This document shows positions 19,980 through 31,252 of a stretch of DNA of 64,000 bases, piece by piece. The notes below the pieces were generated by a model. It saw only the letters and a list, made by a program, of their open reading frames with translations, was not told the DNA's origin and searched no databases. Within the stretch, counting starts at the first letter, position 1, and every line of letters begins with the position of its first letter. The stretch is taken from the NCBI GenBank assembly GCA_029168955.1, contig JAPDOI010000021.1:1463501-1527500 (forward strand). The letters run 5' to 3'. This DNA comes from Aplectana chamaeleonis (taxonomy: Eukaryota > Nematoda > Chromadorea > Rhabditida > Cosmocercidae). The position numbers and the translations under genes were made by a program.

Positions 19980-20620
19980 CTCACCCGCATGCGCTCACCA
20001 CGCTCACACGCATACGTGCGTCTGTGTGTAAATATGCACGCGCATGGCTCGTATGTACATGTCCGCGCGTGCAAACCTGCGCGTGCAACCGTACGCGGGC
20101 CAGTAGCACAGATGCGTACGCAGTTGCTAGCACATCGCCGCACTTTTACGTGTACACGTATACGCGCGCACACAAGCGAGCATAATTGCTCATGCACATG
20201 CACGCTCATGTTAGCGAGTATACGCGCGCACACAGACGCAAGAAAATCCTTGCGCCCTTGCGCGCGTAGACACATGCACATACACATGCTCGCATGTGTA
20301 TATTTATGCACGCGTATGTCTCGCATGTACATGCACGCACGTTCAAATGCGCGTCCTCATGGTGACCTTCACGGCGCGTGTACAAATGCGCGTGCATCTG
20401 CGCGCTCTCATGGTGACCGTGCATGCGCACATGTACAGTAGCCCACACGCGTGCGCAGTTACTAGCACATCATCACGCTCTCACATGTACACGTATACGC
20501 GAGCACAAACGAGCGCACGAACGCGCACCCATGTAAGCGCGTATACGCGCGCACCGAGGCGAGCAAACCCTTGCGCCCTCGCGTGTAAACTCTTGCACGC
20601 GTACAGACACGCGCGCACAT
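19980..20620. repeat. Alternating purine-pyrimidine (ACGCGC/TGTACA) tract
   Basis: About 640 bases of nearly unbroken alternating R-Y sequence (CACGCGCATG, ACGTGTACACGTATACGCGC). This is a strong candidate for left-handed Z-DNA. Open frames on both strands (up to 170 residues) are rich in Arg/Cys/His/Thr because of composition and are not genes. No exact period, but two similar ~300-bp halves are recognisable (20090-20240 and 20400-20560). Confidence 0.8.
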
Positions 20621-20624
20621 GCAC

Positions 20625-21960
20625 AAAAAACACAAAAAAATCAAATTCTGAGTCAAACACAAAACAGAACCTATATTCAAGGTTTTAGGTTTGGGATTTC
20701 TATAATCACTGCTTCAACTTTGAGTGCTTGTTTTTTTTCCTCAAGGAGTGGTCAGCTTTGTTTATTTGGATGAAATTCAATTAAAATTCCTCCATGGCCT
20801 CCCCCTGGATATTCACAACCTCCAATTGACAGCGTTATCTGGGAATTTTTTCATCAAAACTCCATGGAAATACTTCGATTTCTGAAAGCATTATCATGCA
20901 TTCTTCGAGTGAATCCTGAGTGCCCCCCCCCAACTAGTTTAGCACCGGTGCCGATTGCCACGAGGGCATGAAGTGATAAAACCACTTGAATTTCTAAATT
21001 AGTGCGACTTTAGGCTGACCGATTCAGATTCTCAGATGAAAGTTGCAAAGCATTTCATGGCTTTGTGGCAATCGGCACAGCTCGGTATTTTTCTAATCAT
21101 GTTAATTACTTCAAATTACACCATAGACAAGTTGGCAGCCAGATCTGAGACTTTGGCCAAACTACTGTGTTCCCATCATAGCTCACCGTAATCTTAAAAA
21201 GCGATAAACGGGTCTCAGATTCGAGTTTAGAGCCCCTACAAAGAAGTTCAGAGGTAACGTTCTAGCGTTTTGAAAATCATGAAAATCTTTTTCATTGCAA
21301 ACGACCATATAGTCGAATACTAGTTTTCTTGAGAGATGCGTGACCGCTCAAGAAGAGTCACTGACCCCAGAAAATGAAGTGGGAGATTTCAATTAAATAT
21401 TGCTAGGGGATGTAACGGTAACTTAGGACACTATTCATATCCTTATCGTGACCATATCGCTAGCTTAGAGAATAAATAAACGAATTTGAGGTTTATTTTT
21501 TTTTGTATGTTTGTTTTGATCTTGTGACCAGAAAAGGCCAACGCGGACATTTTATATACGTAGTGAAGAACAAGTTGTCGGCCTTTCTACAATGATTCAT
21601 CGTCCTCGAATCATTTGTTTTTACATGAACTTCGGGGGAAAAACGAAATTCACGTTCATGATGAACCACGTTGTGTACGAACATCATTGTGCGCGTGGAG
21701 CAAAGGGATACAGCGCTCTAATGCGAACGTGACGCGACCGCAACGCCACCGACGAAGGATTTGAGTGTACAAATCGGTTGGCTAATAGCTAGGTTCTTCT
21801 CTGCTTTGCGGTCATTCTTATCGATGCAAAGTTCTCTATCCTTTGTTTTCCCTCAGTTTATGCTACATTCTCATTGAATAGTGCTTATTTGTTACATTTA
21901 CCTGCGTTCTATCCACTTCATTGAAGTAATGATGCTAAAGGTGTTAGAATGAAACTCATT
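20625..21960. other. Interior stretch without recognised features
   Basis: Mixed-composition sequence inside the 21-kb element. Nothing supported apart from short CACCGGTGCC-type words. Confidence 0.35.
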
Positions 21961-22003
21961 TAGTAGCGTTACAGGTTCAATCAATCACCTTTCAAGAATC
22001 AAG

Positions 22004-22042
22004 ATGGATTCAGTTAACACGGCTATTAGTCCCGATGGAAAG
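22004..22042 (+). CDS. Candidate first coding exon inside the 21-kb element
   Basis: Thirteen codons, MDSVNTAISPDGK, start 30 bases after an acceptor-like GCGTTACAG (21974), the usual geometry of a trans-spliced nematode 5' end. They end at AAG|GTCCGT, a weak donor. The next acceptor with an open frame on this strand is TTATTGTTTCAG|TACACC at 24078 (YTEKVAEYEWG), which would join in phase 0. A transposon (22080-23880) lies between them. Short length makes this tentative. Confidence 0.25.
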
Positions 22043-22079
22043 GTCCGTTTTTTTCATTTCTTCTTCATGTCTCTTTGAT

Positions 22080-23880
22080 TTATGTGGGTACTCTTTCGGA
22101 ATAGACGTTCTTATACGACATAAGAACGTAAAGGCCAACCGAACACTGGTCGACACGATGCGGTCGCGTCGCAGTTTTGTACTGGGGCGCCGTTGCCCCC
22201 AACGAGCCCTTGTCTTCGCTGCTCGCCCAGAATACCGTTGGGCTTGCTACGGGCTGCTGCAGGGGAGATTTTGAATCCACTGTTTGTTCCTCAAAGTAGC
22301 TCTGTTCTCATGTAATCATATCTTCAAAAGATAAGCGCTCCAAAATTATGACTAGCTGGACTTCAGCTTGGCTTTAGCTATGAAATGTTGAAATCCAAGT
22401 CCATTAGCGGCGTAAAATCAATAGCTTATTTGTGGAGCTCTGATGCCAAAAAATCAGAACGTGCAATTCCATACTCTTCAATTACGGAAAGTTGCTCGCG
22501 AGATCTTAAAGCAAATTGCATGGGGTTTTGATGGCTGAGGAAGTGGGGACTTTATCTAGCCTAAAAATAATGCGTATTATTAACCTTGATATGTCAACCG
22601 CGAAGTGTTTAAGAAATTTGCAGTCATTCCGGATGCTCAAAAAGCGGCGCACGGAAAATTTTTGGATAGCTATGATGCCCCAGGATAAAGCAGGCCTCAT
22701 TTCGGAACAGAAAAAATGATTGGACATCTGAAAAAAGATCGTTAGCAAAAGAAAAAGAAAAATGTTCGTTGTCGGCTCTAAGAAGTGGAAATTCTTGCTA
22801 TCCTCATTCGATGTAGTCAATTCTGAGCCGCAATTCTGGAAGCCCTCTCACCACTCGTTAAGAAATGAGGCAAAAGAATAGGCTTTTGGGCCTAGGACGT
22901 CTTCCCACACTTTCATATGCCCATCATAAACGACATTTAGAAAGTTGAAGCTTACGGAATGATGTGGATAAATTCATTTGACTGTCTGTTGTTGTTGGCT
23001 GTTGACCAACGATAACATTGATAACTTCCTACCGCGCCGTCAATTGAGTTCGTCAATCGCGCCACTTTTCCGCATTCCAAAACGATGCAACCCGATCCAT
23101 ACCGGATAAGAGTAGGAAAAAACTAGTGCACCCGTGTGCTCAATTACGGGAAATACGGTGTATTGTATAATTTTCGACGTCTAGCTCAAATGGAGAGTTT
23201 GTGGAACTTCTATCAAAACTTTAAAATTTGTGAACAAAACATGATGAAAATCTTTCCCTATTCGTATACCGTGTGTTTAATATCTTGAGGAAACGTCGGT
23301 AAACGGGTACCATTAACAAAGTATTGGTTTCAGGCCGCTCAAGCACTCCAGTTCATGACGCTAAAGTGGAGCGAGTTATCAAATTGTACTGATTACCGCT
23401 TGAACTCCTCTCATATAATGTGCTTATCTGGGTCAAATTCCGGTCCGCAATTGCGTCTCTACACGCTTTGCGGCCGCACACGCGAGTTTCCAGCTTCAAA
23501 GACGATTCGATATGGCTTTTTTATACAGTTTTCTTCAATTTTGTTTAGTTTCCAGTTTCTAAAACCCACCTAGAGTCAACAGATCGGCAGCTGCGGCGTT
23601 GGAAACTCTTCCGACTCGAAAGCGCGCGGCCGCAAAGCGTGTCTGCGTACCGGATTTTGACCCAGATAAGCTCACTAAAGAAAGAACTACTTTGTAGAAC
23701 CTCTACCTTTCTGTGAATCCCTAATAAGACTCCTAAGGGCTTATTCAGCGAGCGGTGGGGACGAAGGCCGGTTTAGAAACCGCGCCCCAATACGAAGCCG
23801 CGACGCGACCGCGTCGTGTCGACCACGGTTGGCCTTTACGTTCTCATATACTCAGAACGTCGGAGGGCGGTGCCCACGTA
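22080..23880. mobile_element. Inverted-repeat element, ~1.8 kb
   Basis: The left end (about 22085-22235: ATAAGAACGTAAAGGCCAAC, GGTCGACACGATGCGGTCGC) recurs inverted at about 23750-23865 (GCGACCGCGTCGTGTCGACC, GTTGGCCTTTACGTTCTC). No transposase is seen. Its interior contains the separate fold-back at 23420-23675. Target duplication not determined. Confidence 0.6.
23420..23675. mobile_element. Fold-back MITE, ~255 bp
   Basis: GTGCTTATCTGGGTCAAATT at the left and AATTTTGACCCAGATAAGCT-type complement (as ATTTTGACCCAGATAAGC) at the right, with further pairing of ACACGCTTTGCGGCCGC and GCGGCCGCAAAGCGTGT. The arms are ~70 bp. Confidence 0.75.
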
Positions 23881-24077
23881 CTCACCACTCAGCTAGGCGG
23901 GGCCCCCCTCCGCGCCTGGCGCCCCATAGGTCCCCGCCCCGGCCCCATCCTTACATATTACAAGCGGCGTGGTGTGTCTGTCCGACTGTCTTGCACGTCC
24001 GACCGACGTTTGTTTGGCCGGTCTTCCGAATTCCCGCAATTTTCAACCCTATTACTCAGAGCACGTTATTGTTTCAG

Positions 24078-24196
24078 TACACCGAGAAGGTGGCGGAATA
24101 TGAGTGGGGTTTAGGAGGAGCGCGCACATCACTAAGACCGTGGTGGAACCACCCTGGCTGTTGCATATTGAGTTCTTTAAACTTCAATCGATACTG
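24078..24196 (+). CDS. Candidate exon inside the 21-kb element
   Basis: Canonical acceptor TTATTGTTTCAG, then an open frame YTEKVAEYEWGLGGARTSLR and on to TGA at ~24197. A donor may lie within it. From ~24130 the sequence becomes repetitive (GTGGTGGAACCACCCTGGCT, recurring as GTGGTGGGGCCATCCTAG at 24200), so the coding part, if real, is probably short. Confidence 0.2.
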
Positions 24197-24569
24197 ATCG
24201 TGGTGGGGCCATCCTAGATGTTGCCTATTGGGTCCTTTGAACTTTGTTAGTAGCGGATCATGCTGGGACCATCGTAGCTGTTGAATCGACGCGTACAACA
24301 TATGCGGGGCTCAGTGGCAACCAAGAAGAATTTTGTTAAAGTGGGCGATGCTTAAAATTCTTCGGATATTGCTGTGCTGTGTATTGCGCTCTTCATTTTG
24401 AACCTAAATTAATGCTATTGTTGCGAAACGTAGGTAGTTACTGTGTATTACGCCCTTCAAACCTACATTCAACCTATCGCTGTAGTACACAGGTAGTGGT
24501 TGCGTATTGCGTCCTTTAAGCTTTCATTGCGGCAGGTCATTTGTAGGACCCACGTAGAATGCTATGGTT

Positions 24570-25430
24570 AATGGTTATTTGAGCGAGGTTGGCAAAGCCA
24601 GTCCTTCGTTCGGCGAAGCCACACGAATTCTACACGCGGTTTGTGGGAAGGGCCGTAGAGCCAGTCTCTCTGTCGGTGAAGACAAACGAATGCTACCCGT
24701 GGTTTATGGGAATAGGCCGGGCAAGAGGGTCAATTGTTGGGCGTCGCCGAACCAGTGCTACATGTGGTTGATTGGGGGGGGCGGGTGCAGCAAAGCCAGT
24801 CTTTCGGTTGGCGAAAGCAAACGATTGCGAGCCGTGGTTGTTGGGGAGAAGCCGGCGGCTAAGCGGGCCGACCGTCCGGAGCAGCCAAACGAATGCTACG
24901 CGTGGGCAACGGGGAAAGGCCGAGGTAGCCAGCACACCGTTCGGCGAAGCCATGCGAATTCTACGCACGGTTTGTCGGGAAGGGCAGGAAAGACAGTCTT
25001 TCGGTTGGCGAAGACAAACGATTGCTACATGTGGTTGTTGGATTGGGGCGGCAAAGCCAGTCTTTCGGTTGGCGATGGCAAACGATTGCTACCCGTGGCG
25101 TGGTTCATGGGGGAAGGCCGCCAAAGGAGGTCCATTGTTGGGCGAAGCCAAACGATTGCTACATGTGGTTGATGGTGGGAAGCAGGCGACAAAGTGGGCC
25201 TACCGGTCGTAGCAGCCAAACGAATGCTACACGCGCTTGGTGGAGAAGGGCGGCTGAGCCAGTCTTTTGGTGGGCGTAGCCAAAGGATTGGTACCCGAGG
25301 TTGATGGGGAGGGGGGGGGAGCAGGCAGCAAAGCCGGTTTATCGTTCGGAGAAGCGGAACCAATGCTCCACATTGCTGATAGAGGAAGGCTGTCGAAGCC
25401 GGCTTTCTGTTTGTCGAAGCCTATCCACCA
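24570..25430. repeat. Degenerate tandem repeat, unit ~65-70 bp
   Basis: About a dozen diverged units built from GCCAGTCTTTCGGTTGGCGA, AGMCAAACGATTGCTAC and TGTGGTTGWTGGGGG. All three plus frames and one minus frame stay open for long stretches because the unit is GC-rich. The products show no family resemblance. Confidence 0.75.
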
Positions 25431-25814
25431 GCGGCAAACCGGCGTCAGGAAAAGTATTATTCGCAGCAGGAATGTTTCAAATCAAACCAAACTCATCATA
25501 ATGGTTTCTATCAGGACCGTTCTTCAGCAACAGAATCGTTGCCTCACTTTTTTTAAATCTTTTTGTTAGGCTATCTAGAAGAGGCCGGCGAAACCGGCCA
25601 CCGAACCGGCGAAGACGGTTCGCCAGCGGCGGACATCCTAGCAAAAGGGCGCCGGGCCCGGGCAGAACATTCCCACGATGTCATCGCTTAATGATTGATC
25701 CTTTGTATAACGATCTCCGGGAACCACCTCTCTCACACCCTGGGCGGGTGTTATACCCTTCTCCAAAAATTTCCAAACCCCATGGTGGGTGTCCCATTCA
25801 AGTCTAATCGATAG

Positions 25815-26133
25815 ACTGGGGAATTTACTTTACTGCCACCGCGCGAAGTTCGCGATGATGTAAGTACTTATTCAGTGGTGCCTGCAGTGAAGTCACCATA
25901 AAATTGTGCTCCGTATGTGGCACGGGTTTGATTCTGGGGTTCAACGTGTCATGCGATTTGCCCGAGTTAACATGTTTTCCTCTGTTTCCAATTTTCCCTG
26001 CAGGACCAAGCTAACGAAATGTGGTGGCGCCCCCGCCTCGCGCCTGATGATTCTACGCTCGCAAAACATGGCCCCCGCCGCTCGCCATTGGTCGGAAACT
26101 CCCGGGCACACGGTCCTCCGACGTTCTAAGTAG
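25815..26133 (+). CDS. Candidate two-exon piece inside the 21-kb element
   Basis: Exon 25815-25859 ends at a very good donor (GATGAT|GTAAGTACTT). Exon 26004 onward follows a very good acceptor (CAATTTTCCCTGCAG). Two phase-compatible readings exist: phase 0 gives TLLPPREVRDD joined to DQANEMWWRPRLAPDDSTLA, with TAA at 26127-26129; the other frame gives a basic peptide ending ETPGHTVLRRSK, with TAG at 26131-26133. I cannot choose between them. A further acceptor TCTCGTTTTCAG at ~26348 could add a short last exon. The splice signals are convincing; the identity is unknown. Confidence 0.35.
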
Positions 26134-26499
26134 ACGACCCACTAGGGAATTCAGTCATATTAGCAATTGTTCCGACTTGAAAGACCGCTCGGTTGGGTCA
26201 CGCCAAACAAATTAATGTGCTTGAAAACGTCTAAATAATTCGACGGCAGCAGTGGGTTGAATAATTCTCCATGATTTTCTCTAGTGGGTCGTCTAATCTG
26301 AAAGAGTACCCATAAATGTAAAAGTATCGTATGAATGTCTCGTTTTCAGCCTATTAAGAAGCAGGTGACGCGGCCTCAGATGTGATGTCCTCGAGGAGGT
26401 ATTCGGAACCTGTTCGGTGGCAGAAGGGCACTGTCGTTAAGAGGAGTAGGTTTTCTACATGGTTAGTCGAAAAGTAGGTGTTATCGCAGGGTGTGGGGG

Positions 26500-26800
26500 C
26501 AAAGGTTTCCCACGTGGCCACGCCCATTTTTCTGTGCCGCAACGACCCTCCTGATTTCAGAAGAAGCAAAACCACGTAGTTTTCAAGCTGCTCGGAGGCT
26601 GGTGCTATCGCAGCGGGGGGGCACTTTGGGGCGATGCAATTGGCCACGCCGATTTTACGTGTCGCAATGACTGCACGTCTTGAATTTGGCAGGGGAGATA
26701 AACCCCGGGTAGGTGCTCAAATTCAGTACGGCACGGTAAAATGTGCGTGGCCAAGTGCATCGGGCCATACTGCCCCTCCTTGCTAAGATAGCGCCCGGAG
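26500..26800. repeat. GCCACGCCCATTTT repeat family, interior copies
   Basis: Contains GTGCTATCGCAGCGGGGGGG, GGCCACGCC, GGCAGGGGAGATAAACCCCG and TAAAATGTGCGTGGCC. Related copies occur at 27480-27610, 44339-44480 and 59222-59465. It is a non-coding MITE-like family whose ends carry poly-G/C runs and GTGCTAT-type words. Confidence 0.6.
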
Positions 26801-28090
26801 CAGGGTACGGCTCGGCGCAACGGAGATCGTAGAAATATTGAAAATTAAAAAAAAAAAGAATATTTTTTCTTGGGGGGGGAGTAAAAGTTTAAGGAAGTAA
26901 AATTTGGGATAAAATGGAATTCCCTCCAGAGAGGTAAGCTAAAATAAGGTAGTAAACGTCAGTTTTCCAAATTTCCAACTCAGAAGAAGCTAGAGCAAGT
27001 TATCACCTCGGAGGAATAGTATAAAACTTTGGTTAACAGCGGGGTCGTAGCCCCTCCAAAAAATGGGCGCAACGACCCGCTCAACTCTGTTAGCGGGTAA
27101 TTAAAACGTTCTGTTCTTTGGTGACGGGGTCAAGTGGTCGCTGCTTAACAGTTGACGTTGGGATCATAATTTTAGTGCAGAAAATGAAAATTCGTGGAGA
27201 GGGGTCGCAAAGCTTTTGGCCCGGAAACGAAAGAGAGGGGAGCTTTTTCTCGAGATTCTTGGACGCAATGTAGGGGTCGTAGCTCCGCCAAGGTCCTGCA
27301 CAACTGACCGCTTGACCCTGCTCGGGGGACCACGCGACTCCCTCGCCGAACTTGTGAAGCCAAATCGGATTTTTTTAGCGACCCGTCGACACGGGAGGGG
27401 GAACTTCTTTCCTTGACCTTCTCTTTTTATGAATAAAGTCGTCTCAACAGTTTTTATTTGGTGCTATCGTAGAAAGGGGGTGTCAACAGTCAGGGATTTT
27501 CCTCCCCTTCCAAAATCGGTGGAGTCATTGCGGCATGGAAAGATTGGGCGTGGCCTTGTACAATGCCATAATGCCCCCTCCCCCACGTCTGCGATAGCAC
27601 CTGGGTCGAGCAGGGTTGTGACTCGGTGCTACGTAGGGTCGTAAAAATTCCAAAAAAAAGATAATTTGTGAGGGGCATCGTGAAAAATCTCAGAGAAAAA
27701 AAAGGAATTCTCTCCAAATCAATTTTGCCACTCATAAACAAGCTGAAGCAATTTCTAATTCGGGAATGAGCGGTCGTAAAAATGTGATTTCTTTCAAATT
27801 TCCGGCGAACCGGGGGGGTCGTAGCTCCGCCAAAAACTGGCGCGCACGGCCTGCTCAGCCCTGACACGGAGGCTTAGAAAAATGGGTGTGGCTAAGATAC
27901 CCGCACGATAGTTAGTGCCCCCCTCACCTGCGGCGATAGTACCAAAAATCATCTTCCTTGTTTTTAATCTGCGGCCGTCATTTGAATTCCCGCGCTCACC
28001 GCGACCGGGGGCCGATTTGACGTCGCGACGCGGCGGCTGCCATGCGTGTGCGAAGAAAAACTCACCATTGGTGGTCTTCGAAATTCAAGT
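26801..28090. repeat. Mixed dispersed repeats (GGTCGTAGCTCCGCCAAA, GCGCAACGRCC)
   Basis: Phrases such as GGGGTCGTAGCTCCGCCAA and GCGCAACGACCCGCTCAA recur at ~27045, 27270, 27815, 29200, 29550 and 33045. The 27480-27610 stretch is another GCCACGCCCATTTT-family copy. No gene supported. Confidence 0.5.
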
Positions 28091-28100
28091 TCTTCTGCAG

Positions 28101-28184
28101 AACATTAGGTTCGAAGGCCATCGTGTGAAATCTGCTGATACTCCGACTTCATTCGCCTGTACATGGAGCAATCCGCCCCAACGG
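28101..28184 (+). CDS. Candidate internal exon inside the 21-kb element
   Basis: A 28-codon piece bounded by strong splice signals: acceptor AAGTTCTTCTGCAG and donor CGG|GTAAGTTTTTTT. It is phase 0 at both ends. The peptide NIRFEGHRVKSADTPTSFAC, then TWSNPPQR is ordinary in composition. No partner exon was confidently found within the next 2 kb. Confidence 0.35.
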
Positions 28185-28489
28185 GTAAGTTTTTTTTCGA
28201 TTACCCATTCATAGGGTCGGGGGGGGGGTCCTATTCGGCCACGATAGGCTTTCGATTCGACTACAAAGCGGTGTGGACGACGATACGGCCACGTATTTTC
28301 CGTGCGCCACGTGGCCTAATCGTCGTCCTAATGAGAAGCACGTGCCGCCAATCATAGCCGTTCCACTCGGCCACGACACGCTTTCGATTCGACTACGATG
28401 TGGTTTGGGCGACCAACGAGCCACAATGCCCATGATTGAACTTGCTGATCACTCGCTCCACAATCGTACAGGCGCATGTTAGCCGCACA

Positions 28490-28690
28490 GCACGTATAAA
28501 AAGGGCCCCATCCCATAGAGAGCGCTGTCGGCCTTTCGGGCCGCTCCTGGAAGGTGACTACGAGTCACTTCCTGGACGACTTTTGCTCGCTGAGGGGGCC
28601 TCCTCACGGTTCCCGGCGAGAAGAGCTTCCTCGCTGTCGATCTTGGCGAGGGTGATGTCCCTGTCGCGGACTGCTATGGGGGTGGCCCCC
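28490..28690 (+). ncRNA. SL/snRNA-like module, copy A
   Basis: TATAAA at 28495-28500, then 59 bases from its first T to the GT of AG|GTGAC (28554). A hairpin lies just before it (TCGGCCTTTCGGGCCG), followed by a GTGAC-TACGA-GTCAC hairpin. The downstream Sm-like position reads GACTTTTGCTCGCTGAGG, the least conserved of the four copies. Homology to copies B, C and D continues ~100 bases further (GGCGAGGGTGATGTCCCTG). See the finding for the comparison. Confidence 0.3.
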
Positions 28691-28913
28691 AGCTGCGGGC
28701 CGTAACTTGAACCGTATCCTTGTTGGGAGAACCCGCTCTCATCGGAGGGGTGGGACCCCACCTCCAGCGCCACGTGCTTGCTTCTATTAAAGGACGACGT
28801 GCTGCAGCGTGGAAAACGGGGGTACAGCAAAAGTTTCGCCTCACTGTTTCACGTAGTCCTATCGAACAGGCCACGTGCTTCAGAGTGGGAAAAAGGGTGC
28901 GACAAAAATTTAA

Positions 28914-29054
28914 AGGTCTGGTGTCTTATATAGCCAGACCAGCCGTCAGGCGGGCGGAGCCAGCAGGACGGCTTGTCTTGCTGTATAAGACACCAGACCT
29001 TCCGCATACCGTGGAGATACTGGAAGTGAAATCTATCGTGAACCCTGCCTTTAA
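28914..29054. repeat. Hairpin AGGTCTGGTGTCTTATATAG and solo TTAA-family end
   Basis: AGGTCTGGTGTCTTATATAG at 28914 pairs with TGTATAAGACACCAGACCTT ending at 29003, enclosing a second GC stem (CAGCCGTC...GACGGCT). At 29033-29054, ATCGTGAACCCTGCCTTTAA is the right end of the TTAA MITE family. Its left partner was not found. Confidence 0.55.
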
Positions 29055-29223
29055 CTCAAATGAATACATAAGCAACTAGATGAATAGTGGTATTCAAGAA
29101 AATTTCTGATCGAGTGATGAATCATAGTCATCTGCAATTGGCCGAATATCAACGATCGCTTGTACAGCGGTGCAACCTGAAGCAAGCCGGCCAGGGTTAG
29201 GCGGGCCGTTGCGCCAATTTTCG

Positions 29224-29465
29224 GCGAAGCTACAGGCCACAAAACGGCCAAAGTCTCACCGTCGACTGCGTACCACGCGCTGCGCGACCGCACGCGCGTT
29301 GGAAGCAGACGAGTTTTGGCCGCCGCGCGACGTTTCGGCCTCCGCGCGGCGGCCGAAACTCGTCGCGCGGCGGTCAAAACTCGTCTGCTTCCGACGCGCG
29401 TGCGGTCGCGCAGCGCGTGGTACGCAGTCGAGGGTGAGAATTTGGCCGTTTTATGGCCTCTACGA
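29224..29465. repeat. GC-rich near-perfect palindrome, ~240 bp
   Basis: CAAAACGGCCAAAGTCTCAC through GAAGCAGACGAGTTTTGGCC is mirrored by GGTCAAAACTCGTCTGCTTC through GAGAATTTGGCCGTTTTATG. The arms are ~105 bp with a very short centre (GTTTCGGCCTCCGCGCGGCG). It is flanked by the GCGCCAATTTTCGGCGAAGC family phrase. Confidence 0.75.
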
Positions 29466-29935
29466 CCCCTCATTGACCACAATTCTGGAAAATTTTCTTA
29501 ATAGTTTAGGATCCTCCCTCTCGACAGGATTGATCATGCCGTTGCGCCAATTATCGGCGGAGCTACGACCCCTACTTCAGCATTGAGCAGGCCGTTGCGC
29601 CGATTTTGGGCGCAGCTATGACCCCTGTTGACCAAAATTTTACTATCCTCTTTGAAAAATAGAAATCAGATTTGTATTCAACCGCATAACTCCTGAATAG
29701 AAATCTGACTGAAATCCGATACTTTTAGTCAAACTACCTAACACCCACCGTAACGTAGATTTTCATGACGTCCTCCGCAAACATTCATTTTGGTTCCAAA
29801 AATTTTACGACTTCCTTGCGCTGAGTCGCAGCCCTGCTCAACCCTGGACTTCTCCCCACTATAACTTCGGCAAATCCAATCATAGATTACTGGGCGCCAA
29901 TTCTCCCGCTTGCAACATCTTGCTTCTAACTTTTT

Positions 29936-30541
29936 TTACAACTCATTGGAACGTGGTCCAGGGAGTAATTTGGGGGCACCGAACACTAAAATAAGATCCT
30001 TTTCTGGTGTTTGAAACTCTCGGTATTCCGAGCCCGGATTTAGTACACTGGCCTGCCGTTTCGAGCTCATAACTTTCTGGGATAGGGTTGGGCAAGGGAC
30101 ACCAACATGTAGTACTTTTCGCAGCAAGTGGATCCTCGCAAGGTGCATCATTCTGCTCAACTCGCACAACGCTAAGATGGTTTCACTCGTTAGTCGGATC
30201 GGGGCTTTCTGAGATTTGGATCCCTGAATTGTGCCTTCATGGCCTCTTGGAAGCGGCCTTATGGTCTGAAACAATGGAATTTTCGGTCGGATATCTAGCA
30301 CTTCTCCATTGACTATCATGCAATTTGTAAGCAAGGCTTCTGAAAAGGTTATGGCATGGCAGGAAAGTTTCGTAGATGAAAAGGGCGCAAACATTTCAAG
30401 CAGAAAAGCCTCTAAACAGGGTAAGACATGGTGGTGTGATCGATTCGTCACCAATTCTGCCCCCTTCTTTTCAACTTTGAAATTCGTGCGGCTCGTAGGC
30501 GGATTGTCAGTGAATTCTCCAGATAAATCAAAAGTTAACAA
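29936..30541 (-). CDS. Uninterrupted 201-codon frame, hypothetical
   Basis: The longest interior open frame of the 21-kb element not explained by repeats (MLTFDLSGEFTDNPPTSRTN at the start, GAPKLLPGPRSNEL at the end). Plus-strand frames across the same bases are also moderately long. There are no splice-site boundaries, no recognised domain, and the length is near what chance allows in 64 kb. Listed for completeness only. Confidence 0.15.
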   Translation of the reverse strand: MLTFDLSGEFTDNPPTSRTNFKVEKKGAELVTNRSHHHVLPCLEAFLLEMFAPFSSTKLSCHAITFSEALLTNCMIVNGEVLDIRPKIPLFQTIRPLPRGHEGTIQGSKSQKAPIRLTSETILALCELSRMMHLARIHLLRKVLHVGVPCPTLSQKVMSSKRQASVLNPGSEYREFQTPEKDLILVFGAPKLLPGPRSNEL

Positions 30542-31252
30542 AAATTTGTTCTAGTGGATGAGTTATTACGCCAGTCTTCCGTACCGCCGAATAGCAATTA
30601 TTTTTGCGTGGTTGCCAACAGAGCGCCCGCAACCTTACTCTTCCCGTCGCCCAAAATTGCGCCCTCTTGTGATCATAACAGCGTGAGCCTAACTCTAAAA
30701 ACGAATATGGCGCGATTTCGAAATACATTTCAGAAGTTTCCTGGACTACTCATTGCCATTGGAGGTCTTTCTGGGCGCTGCTGCCTTCCTCGGTCAATGA
30801 GGAGGGAAGAAATATACAACAAATATTTTCAGGGTTGGACCAACTGTTTCGTTTGGCTGAGTTCGACGGAACAAAAGACAGCCTGTCCCCGAGAAAGGAG
30901 TGAAGACGAAGCTAGCAGGGGGTGAAGGCGGGTGGCCGCGGAGCGTGTTTAGAGGGAAAGTCCAAGTTCAGGAGCGAAAACGAGATTTCCACGTAATTGG
31001 GAAGTAGACCCACCCCATGTAAGACCCGCTAAGTGCGAGCTCTCGATTCCTCCAAACAAGCGAGGTATAGGAGGAAGCCACCCTGGAGCACCCACATCAG
31101 GAAGCCATTTTACGGGTTTTCGAGCTCAACAGTGGGGAGATGAGCGATGATTTCCTAACAATAGCCCATTCTTCCCTTCGTTTTTAGCCTCTCTCTCTTC
31201 AATCAGGTCAGCTCACATACATCAGTTGCAAATGACGGAAGTTATGGTTAGA

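Noticed and set aside
19820..20441. Open frames of 130-170 codons in the alternating CG/TG tract
   Set aside because: Amino-acid content (Arg, Cys, His, Thr, Ala) follows directly from the dinucleotide pattern and frames are open on both strands; no splice or start context.
24564..25212. 202-codon frame with repeated GEDKRMLPVV-like blocks
   Set aside because: It coincides with a degenerate 65-70 bp tandem repeat open in several frames; no conserved protein unit across frames.
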